This document shows positions 57,989 through 64,000 of a stretch of DNA of 64,000 bases, in pieces; the first letter of the stretch is position 1; every line of letters begins with the position of its first letter. The notes below the pieces were generated by a model, which worked only from the letters and a program-made list of their open reading frames with translations, was not told the origin of the DNA and did no database searches. The DNA lies in assembly GCA_963739975.1 (NCBI GenBank), contig CAVUCK010000018.1, positions 124,001 to 188,000 on the forward strand, given 5' to 3'. Both the position numbers and the translations under genes were made by a program. Source of the stretch: JALZMG01 sp963739975 (GTDB taxonomy: Bacteria > Actinomycetota > Acidimicrobiia > Acidimicrobiales > Ilumatobacteraceae).

Positions 57989-60677
57989 CGACGGCGGGCC
58001 GGCGACGCTGATCGACGAGCTCCGACTGCGCGCCAGCGTGCTGACCCAGTTCGAGGTCGAGTGGCTCGGCCTCGACGCGGCGGAGGACGCCGACATCGAG
58101 GTGGCCGGGTTCCTGCTCACCGAAGCCAAACGCGTTGCGCCAGCCAGCGCCGGGCGTCCGGAGGATGGGCAGCCGCGCTGGCGGGTCGGCGACGACGTCC
58201 GCCGATCATCGGCCGAGAACGGGTTGGCATCGTTGCGAGCGGCCTGGCGATCGGTCACGCACCGACCAGAATCAGATCTCCAGCGCATGATCGACCGACT
58301 CATCGGTCGTGGAGAAGGGGTCGATCTCGCCCGGATGAGCCGGAGCGACCTTCCGCTCGTCGCTCAGGTGAGCCGCTGGTTCGAGGCCGTCGGTACCCCG
58401 GTGCCGCCGCATCGTGACGTCGACGCTCGACTGCGGTTCGAGGCGATGCTCGACCCCTTGCGGGCCGTCGCCACGGACAACTTCAAGGATCGCACCGACC
58501 AGCTCGCTCGCCTGGAACGCATCGGCGCCGACGACCCGCCGACGCTCCTGATCGGTCGCGGCGGTATCGGCAAGTCGGCATTGCTGGCCCACTACCTGCT
58601 CCGCTGCGTGGATCGCGGTGATCGCATCTGCTACCTCAACTTCGACCACAGCGCGCTCGACCCGGTTGCGCCGGCGACGCTGGTCGCGGAGATGGCGAGC
58701 CAGTTGTCGTGGCAGGTCACCGCGACCCGATCGGCTCGCCTGCGGTCGCTCGCCGACGAGGCGGTCGCGCTCGTTCGCCATGGCGACAGCGCCAGCGCAT
58801 CCGCATCGCGGGACGTCAACGTGCGGGCCGAGTCCTGGGACGGCCTCCTCGCCACGATCGCCTACGAGGTCAGCGATCGCCCGGTGGTGGTGGCGTTCGA
58901 CACGGTGGAGGAGGCGCAGCGCAGGGACTGGGACCTGCGGTCGCTGCGCCGACTCTTCGACGGTCTCCGCCACCACATGCCGCGAGGGCGCGTCGTCGCC
59001 AGCGGGCGCGGTGACGTCACCAACCTGACGGACCAACGGATCGTCCTGGAAGGACTGCCGACGGACGACGCCGTCGCGCTGCTCGACACGCTGTTGCGCG
59101 ACCCACCTGCGGACACGTCCATCGAGCTGGAACGCGACGCCATCGGCGAGGTCGTCGAGCTCATCGGATCGAGCCCGCTGTGCGTGCGTCTCGCCGCAGG
59201 CATCCTGCGGTCCACCTCCGGCGACGAACGCTGGCTGCGCAACCTCGAGCTCCGTCAGGGGGTGCTCGAGGGAGAGCTCTACCGGCGACTGCTCGAGCAC
59301 ATCGAGGACCCTGCGGTCCGGCGGATCGCCTTCCCCGGCCTGACGTTGCGCCGAGTGACGCCAGAGATCGTTCGTGAGGTGCTGGCGCGGCCGTGCAAGG
59401 TCCGTGTGACCTCCGCGGCGCGGGCGCAGCAGCTGTTCGACGGGCTGGCCCGCGAGGCCATGCTCGTCGAGCGGCTGGAGTGGAACGTGCTGGTCCACCG
59501 GAGTGACATCCGTCCACTGATGCTCGACCAGCTGGCCGCCGACAACGAAGTGGACGTGCGCAAGATCCATCGCGCCGCGATCCGCTATTACCGGGCCTTC
59601 GACGACCGGGAGAGCAGGGTCGAGGAGCTCTACCACCGACTGATGCTGGGCCAGTCGCCGCGCACCCTCGACGGTCGTTGGCGAGCCGATGTCGCCGCCG
59701 ACCTGCAAGCGGTGGCCGACGAGGTGCCGGCTGCGTCCCGGGCCTACCTGCTCGACAAGTTGCCCGAACTGGAAGCGCGATTCTCGACGGAGGAGATCGC
59801 CGAGATCGACGTCGCGCGACAGCGGCCGGTGATCGAACGGCAGGTCCAACGTCTCGTGGCCAACGGCGATCTCTCGGACGCGGCGGAAGTGCTGGCCTCG
59901 GCTCGCACGCCGAGCGGCGAACCACTGCTGCCGGTGGTCGAGCTGCAGGTGCGCGAGCTGCTCGGCGACCTCGATCAAGCGTCGGCGATCGCAGCCGCCG
60001 AGGAAGATCGTCTCGCCGCACGCGGCGACGTCGCCGGTGTCGTCGAGCTGGCCATGCATCGAGCCCGTCTGTGGCAGCAGTCCGGAGACGCGCCGCGCGC
60101 CGCCCGCCACCTCGCTGCGCTCTCGGCGCGGCTCGATCGCCTCGGCTCGCCCGCCGTCGACGACGTACTGCGGCTGCGCCTCGTCGTCTCGCAGCTGCGC
60201 CTGGACCGGTACGACGCGGGCATCGACGATCGAGGCGAGCTGGTCGATGCGGCCGTCGCCATCTTCGACAGGACCTCGCGGTCGCAGCTCGCTCGAGCGC
60301 CGGCGCTGCTGCGCGACCTGGTCGGTGAGCTCGACGTCGCCGCGCCCGTCGAGCTCCTCACGTTGGCGCTCCGGTCGGGTGGGCTGGAGGATCATGACGG
60401 CTCGGTCGCCGCCGGCCTGGTCGAGTTCGACGGAGAGGTGTCGAAGTCCCGTGGTCGGGACCACGGCGTGCTGGCCGACGTCGCCCAAGTGGCGACCAAG
60501 GGAGACGGACCGGCCGACTGGGAGAACTGGATGAGCTCAGAGGGCTCATCGACCGTCGGTGGGCGGGTCGGTTCGATCATCGACGAGTTCGAGGCCGAGG
60601 TCCCGGACCGCGTCAAGGAGTCGATCGCCAAGCAGTACCGCGACGACAGTGACCGAGCGAACGATTACCGAGGTTGA
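57972..60677 (+). CDS. Large STAND-type NTPase
   Basis: A 901-aa signal-transduction NTPase. Residues 1-130 are a helical N-terminal region (LRLRASVLTQFEVEWLGLDA). The NTPase core begins near residue 175 (DQLARLERIGADDPPTLLIG). Its Walker A is GRGGIGKSALL with Lys 201, and Walker B is VVVAFDTVEEA with Asp 310; VVASGRGDVTNL follows in the sensor position. A winged-helix-like part comes next, then from about residue 520 a long helical C-terminus with TPR-like pairs (LVANGDLSDAAEVLASART, MHRARLWQQSGDAPRAARHL), which would sense the trigger. This NB-ARC/STAND layout is used in bacterial immune sensors. ATG 57972. Confidence 0.82.
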   Translation: MSTSVDDGGPATLIDELRLRASVLTQFEVEWLGLDAAEDADIEVAGFLLTEAKRVAPASAGRPEDGQPRWRVGDDVRRSSAENGLASLRAAWRSVTHRPESDLQRMIDRLIGRGEGVDLARMSRSDLPLVAQVSRWFEAVGTPVPPHRDVDARLRFEAMLDPLRAVATDNFKDRTDQLARLERIGADDPPTLLIGRGGIGKSALLAHYLLRCVDRGDRICYLNFDHSALDPVAPATLVAEMASQLSWQVTATRSARLRSLADEAVALVRHGDSASASASRDVNVRAESWDGLLATIAYEVSDRPVVVAFDTVEEAQRRDWDLRSLRRLFDGLRHHMPRGRVVASGRGDVTNLTDQRIVLEGLPTDDAVALLDTLLRDPPADTSIELERDAIGEVVELIGSSPLCVRLAAGILRSTSGDERWLRNLELRQGVLEGELYRRLLEHIEDPAVRRIAFPGLTLRRVTPEIVREVLARPCKVRVTSAARAQQLFDGLAREAMLVERLEWNVLVHRSDIRPLMLDQLAADNEVDVRKIHRAAIRYYRAFDDRESRVEELYHRLMLGQSPRTLDGRWRADVAADLQAVADEVPAASRAYLLDKLPELEARFSTEEIAEIDVARQRPVIERQVQRLVANGDLSDAAEVLASARTPSGEPLLPVVELQVRELLGDLDQASAIAAAEEDRLAARGDVAGVVELAMHRARLWQQSGDAPRAARHLAALSARLDRLGSPAVDDVLRLRLVVSQLRLDRYDAGIDDRGELVDAAVAIFDRTSRSQLARAPALLRDLVGELDVAAPVELLTLALRSGGLEDHDGSVAAGLVEFDGEVSKSRGRDHGVLADVAQVATKGDGPADWENWMSSEGSSTVGGRVGSIIDEFEAEVPDRVKESIAKQYRDDSDRANDYRG

Positions 60678-60683
60678 GGACCG

Positions 60684-62726
60684 ATGCACGAGCGGCAGTC
60701 ACCACATCGCCACCCGAACACGCCCCGTCGCACCCCGCGACGGTTGGTGTTGGCGGTCGTCGGTCTCGTGGCGCTGGGGTCGCTCGTTCCGGCCGCGACG
60801 GCGCACGCCGACGACCTGGTGAGCTTGGTCGGCGGCACCAAACGGTCGTTGTCGGCGACGCCGAACCCGACCGTCAGCTTCCCGATCGAGCTCACGGAGA
60901 TCGGCGCCGCCGCCCAGATCACCGCCTCGGTGACCGAGGTGTTGCGAGGCGACGTGGCGCTGGCCACCGACGCTGTCGGCATCGCCGTCGCCACCGAGGA
61001 CCGCCAGCTCAGCGTCACCGTCGCCGACGCCGCCGCCTTCGCGCCGGCCGCGGAGTACACGGTGACCGTCCTGTTGGCCGACGGGGGCACGAACCGCCAG
61101 TCGGTCTCGCTGACGCTCGTTCGTCCAGCGGCCGTCCTCGACGTGGGCGGAACGGTCGAGGTCGAGGAGTTCGACGGCTTCCTGTCGGACTGGAACGATG
61201 ACGTGCGACCCGAGCTGGAGATCGCTGTCGGTCGCGGGGCCGGCGTGACCTCGCTCTCGGCTCGCCAGGTCGAGCGGGGTGCGGGTCAGGTGACGCTGGC
61301 GGTGCCCTGCGAGAGCGGCACGTGTGACCTCGCCTCGGCCCAGCCCGTTGCGCTCGAACCGGCGGCTGGCGCTGATGGCGTCCTCGTGCTCGAGTACCGC
61401 CTCGAGGACTTCCCGCTCGGCACGACCACCCGAACCGTCGAGCTGAGGTCACCCCAGCTGACAGCACCCGTCACGATCGCCTTCGAGGTGACCAACCGCC
61501 GCTCGCCGTTCCTCATCCCACTCGTCGTGGTCGTCGGACTGGGCCTCGGGTGGGCCGTGCGGAAGTTCCTCAGCTTCGCCATCGAGCGGGCCCGCCGCAA
61601 CGCCGCTCGCGACGAGTTGCGCGAGCGGATCGATGGCATCCGAGGTCGCTACGGAGACGCCGAGCTGGACGCCGAGCTGGAGAACGTTCGGGCGTTGCTC
61701 GCCAACGGCAAGATCACCCTGGCCCAGGTGCAAGAGCAGGAGCGTGCCGTCGCCCAGCTGCTCGAGACGGCGAACGACAAGCTCGAGACCGTCCACGCCG
61801 AGATCAGGTCCCTCGCCGCGTCGATCGTCGGAACGTGGGACCTGCCGGCGTCGATCAGCACGCCGATCACCGAGCTCAAGGCGGCGATCGACCGCGCCGA
61901 ACGAGCGCTCGACGAGCGTCGCACGCAAGGCGCCCAGGACGAACTGATCGTCGCCCGCAACCGGGAGTCCAGCCTCAAGGACGCTGCCGCGGACTGGATC
62001 GGGCGATACGCCCACGCGGCGAGGATCGCCAAGGACGAGCTGGCCGGGCTGCCCAGCGACGGGATCGTCGCCGACGTGCGGCGCGCCGTCGACGAAGCGG
62101 TGATCGGCGCCACCCTTGCGACCGACGCCGATCTGACCACCACCCTGCGGACCTGCAGCCGGGTCAACGAGGACTGGACGAGAGACGTCGAGCCCGTCGT
62201 CCGCCACGCCGTGGATCAGCGGGCGAGTCGAGCTCCTCAGTTGGCCCGGGGGATCCGCCGAGGACTCGCCACGGGCGATCCCGCTGACCGCCTGGCTGCC
62301 GTCACGACCGGTCTCAGGGACCTCCTCGCCGTGCCCGCGCCGGCGCCGGCGACGGCGGCTGCGCAAGGAGACGTCCAGCGCGAGTCGAGCCGCCAGGAGG
62401 TCGCCGAGGAGGAGACGCCGTCGAGCGTGCCGACACCGATCCTGCTGCCGGCCTACGAGGCGCCGCGGCTCGACCGACTGAGCGCCACGCCCCGGCGGGC
62501 GCTCACGTTCGTCGTGCGGTGGACGGCCGAGCTCGTCCGCTTCATCATCCTCGCCGCCATCGTCGCCGCCGTGACCTACGGCGTGAGCGCTCCCAACTGG
62601 ATCGGGACGGCGCCCCAGATCATCGCCATCTTCGGCTGGGCCTTCGCCATCGATCTGACCGTCCAAGCGGTCACGGCCACCCTCGGTCCGGCGAGCGCGA
62701 CTCCACCGACACTGCAGGATGACTGA
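60684..62726 (+). CDS. Exported membrane protein with extracellular beta-domain, coiled coil and C-terminal TM pair
   Basis: A 680-aa protein that closes the four-gene operon, 6 bp after the STAND gene, with GAGG upstream of its ATG. Residues 1-42 are a signal peptide (LVLAVVGLVALGSLVPAATA). Residues about 45-265 are beta-rich and outside, perhaps two Ig-like domains. Residues about 271-292 are a transmembrane helix (SPFLIPLVVVVGLGLGWAV). Residues about 295-560 are charged helices and coiled coil inside the cell (ERARRNAARDELRERIDGIR, QVQEQERAVAQLLETANDKL). Two final helices lie near 616-634 and 641-660. No family recognised. It could be the membrane effector, or a surface sensor that signals to the NTPases. 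Confidence 0.75.
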   Translation: MHERQSPHRHPNTPRRTPRRLVLAVVGLVALGSLVPAATAHADDLVSLVGGTKRSLSATPNPTVSFPIELTEIGAAAQITASVTEVLRGDVALATDAVGIAVATEDRQLSVTVADAAAFAPAAEYTVTVLLADGGTNRQSVSLTLVRPAAVLDVGGTVEVEEFDGFLSDWNDDVRPELEIAVGRGAGVTSLSARQVERGAGQVTLAVPCESGTCDLASAQPVALEPAAGADGVLVLEYRLEDFPLGTTTRTVELRSPQLTAPVTIAFEVTNRRSPFLIPLVVVVGLGLGWAVRKFLSFAIERARRNAARDELRERIDGIRGRYGDAELDAELENVRALLANGKITLAQVQEQERAVAQLLETANDKLETVHAEIRSLAASIVGTWDLPASISTPITELKAAIDRAERALDERRTQGAQDELIVARNRESSLKDAAADWIGRYAHAARIAKDELAGLPSDGIVADVRRAVDEAVIGATLATDADLTTTLRTCSRVNEDWTRDVEPVVRHAVDQRASRAPQLARGIRRGLATGDPADRLAAVTTGLRDLLAVPAPAPATAAAQGDVQRESSRQEVAEEETPSSVPTPILLPAYEAPRLDRLSATPRRALTFVVRWTAELVRFIILAAIVAAVTYGVSAPNWIGTAPQIIAIFGWAFAIDLTVQAVTATLGPASATPPTLQDD

Positions 62727-62759
62727 CTGACATCGTGTCGGCGCGGTACGGCGGAGCGG

Positions 62760-63326
62760 TCACGCCCGCCCGCTGGCGAGGGCGAAGCGCAGGCCGATGA
62801 ACGTCATCAGGGCGCCGGTGGCCGCTGTGCGGCGAGGTCCGTCGATGAGGACCTGAGCGAGCGGGAAGGCGATGAAACCGGCGCGCACCCCCGGCGCCAC
62901 CGATCCGCGCCGCACGGCCGCGGCGGCGCCGACCGTGACGGCCACGCACGCCGTGGCCGGCGAGATGACGGCCGCTGCGCCACCGAACGTGGCCACGGCG
63001 CGCCCGCCACGAAAGCCGGCGAACACGGGCCAGGCGTGCCCGACCATCGCTGCGCCGCCACCGACGACCGGCAGCCACCACTCGTCCCGTCCGGCCACGA
63101 CACGTCCGACCGCGGCGGCGGCGAAGCCCTTGGCGATGTCGCCGATGAGGACCGGCCGGGCGGCCCGTCGGCCGAGCGACTGGCGGGCGTTCCACCAGCC
63201 CGGGTTGCGGTCGCCGACCGAACGCAGGTCGACGTGACGGCGCCGACCCACCAGGTCGGCCACCGGAATGGACCCGAGCAAGTACCCGGTCAGCGCAGGA
63301 ACGGCGGTGCGGGCGAGCGGGTGCAC
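62760..63326 (-). CDS. plsY: Glycerol-3-phosphate acyltransferase PlsY-like protein
   Basis: A 188-aa membrane protein of the PlsY family, which uses acyl-phosphate to acylate glycerol-3-phosphate in phospholipid synthesis. Motif 1 is LLGSIPVADLVGR with DLRSVGDRNPGWWNARQSLG. Motif 2 normally reads F.GGKGVAT; here it is GFRGGRAVATFGG, with Arg and Ala replacing Lys and Gly. Motif 3 is near LAQVLID. Five hydrophobic helices are visible. GTG 63326 is used; its start lies only 16 bp from the divergent crtA-like start, so a shorter version is possible. Confidence 0.8.
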   Translation of the reverse strand: MHPLARTAVPALTGYLLGSIPVADLVGRRRHVDLRSVGDRNPGWWNARQSLGRRAARPVLIGDIAKGFAAAAVGRVVAGRDEWWLPVVGGGAAMVGHAWPVFAGFRGGRAVATFGGAAAVISPATACVAVTVGAAAAVRRGSVAPGVRAGFIAFPLAQVLIDGPRRTAATGALMTFIGLRFALASGRA

Positions 63327-63342
63327 GGTGCCAGCATGTCGG

Positions 63343-64000
63343 ATGGCTGGCGTCGCGTCGTTCCACCTCGTGCGCGAGCGGCCGTGGCAGCAGCCGGCGG
63401 TCCTGGCCCGTCTGGCCACCGACCGCCGGCGGTTGGCGGGGGTCGAAGGGTTGGCGTTCTGGCGACTGCTGGGCACCGGACGCGGCGCCGACACCGGGCC
63501 GTCCGTCGACCTGCGGCGTTCGGCGCTGTTCGCGGTGTGGGACGACGAGCGACACCTCGACGACTTCCTCGCCCGGTCGGCGATCGCCGAGCGCTGGCGC
63601 CACGCCGACGAGGCGTGGCACGTCCGCCTGCGCTCCCTCGGGGGCCACGGCGCGTGGCGGGGCGTCGACGTGCTCGACCGGTTGGATGCGGGCACCGACG
63701 GCGGCCCGGTGGCGATGCTCACCCGTGCTGACGTGCGCCTCGGCGCCTGGTGGCGCTTCGGGCGCGCCGGGTCGCCCGTCAGCCAGGAGCTCGCCGGCGC
63801 CGACGGCCTGCTCGCCGCCGTCGGCATCGGCGAGGCGCCGGTCGGTCGGCTGGCGACGTTCAGCCTGTGGCGTGACGCCGAGGCGATGCGCCGCTTCGCC
63901 CGTTCGCCCCGGCACCTCGCCGTCGTCCGCCGGACCCGGCGAGAGCGGTGGTACGGCGAAGAGCTGTTCGCCCGGTTCGAGCCCTTCGCCAGCGCCGGCA
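63343..64000 (+). CDS. Spheroidene monooxygenase (CrtA)-like protein, truncated by window end
   Basis: The frame from ATG 63343 runs off the window after 219 codons. Segments match the CrtA/spheroidene monooxygenase family: LAFWRLLGTGRGADTGPSVD, RRSALFAVWDDERHLDDFL, WHVRLRSLGGHGAWRG, VGIGEAPVGRLATFSLWRDA and RRTRRERWYGEELFARFEPF. CrtA is a heme-dependent oxygenase that introduces a 2-keto group at the end of acyclic carotenoids. It fits the carotenoid cluster that ends at 55731, from which it is separated by the conflict-type operon and plsY. The start is only 16 bp from the divergent plsY start, so leaderless transcripts are likely. Confidence 0.82.
   Translation, partial: MAGVASFHLVRERPWQQPAVLARLATDRRRLAGVEGLAFWRLLGTGRGADTGPSVDLRRSALFAVWDDERHLDDFLARSAIAERWRHADEAWHVRLRSLGGHGAWRGVDVLDRLDAGTDGGPVAMLTRADVRLGAWWRFGRAGSPVSQELAGADGLLAAVGIGEAPVGRLATFSLWRDAEAMRRFARSPRHLAVVRRTRRERWYGEELFARFEPFASAG

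Overview
This is a chromosomal segment of a high-GC actinobacterium. The Acidimicrobiia are the best guess. Pointers are the GC-rich third codon positions, frequent GTG starts, a crotonyl-CoA carboxylase/reductase next to methylmalonyl-CoA epimerase and thiolase, MalT-like LuxR regulators, and the acyclic-carotenoid gene set. The class assignment is inferred from gene content only.

Layout. (1) 1-10.2 kb is accessory: an IS21-family element (istB cut by the window edge, istA complete), an alpha/beta hydrolase, a TTC38-like TPR protein, a secreted SGNH hydrolase, the 3' remnant of a PAP2/vanadium-haloperoxidase gene, a secreted cupin, and a large LuxR regulator, with two near-identical palindromes between the last two. 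(2) 10.5-23 kb is a conserved core: tRNA-Ser(CGA), tadA, tRNA-Ser(GGA), SRP RNA (found by eye), a 5'-3' exonuclease, an odd HAD-phosphatase/TM/GH18 fusion, mce, ccr, thiolase, recR-dnaX, a CopC/CopD fusion and an ATP-dependent DNA ligase. (3) 23-34 kb holds a SIMPL protein, an acyl-CoA ligase and a second LuxR regulator that share a tight cluster of frame breaks (probably sequence errors), pccB, an HpaB-family protein, a DUF1622 protein and a frameshifted IPT/TIG surface protein. (4) 34-49 kb holds an XRE regulator, a metallophosphoesterase, tldD/tldE, an APH-type kinase, a ferredoxin beside two P450 genes (the second has lost the heme cysteine), a pair of carboxymuconolactone-decarboxylase-like genes, rmuC and xseAB. 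(5) 49-55.7 kb is a compact carotenoid operon (crtE, crtI, crtB, cruF-like, a second desaturase, a glycosyltransferase). A crtA-like gene runs off the right edge, next to plsY. (6) Between these carotenoid genes, 55.86-62.73 kb, sits a four-gene operon: a trypsin-like protease with an N-terminal effector-associated-like domain, a P-loop NTPase with a similar N-terminus, a 901-aa STAND NTPase and a membrane protein with an extracellular domain and coiled coils. It looks like an NTP-dependent conflict (defence) system and is the leading candidate for an undescribed system.

The other leading observation is an in-frame TGA in the CMD/AhpD-like gene at 44261-44764. It replaces the second cysteine of a CxxC motif and is followed at the right distance by a perfect 6-bp stem with an AGUU loop, so it is a good selenocysteine candidate. 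The window also carries several families of long, nearly perfect intergenic inverted repeats; one family has three copies with a conserved loop core.
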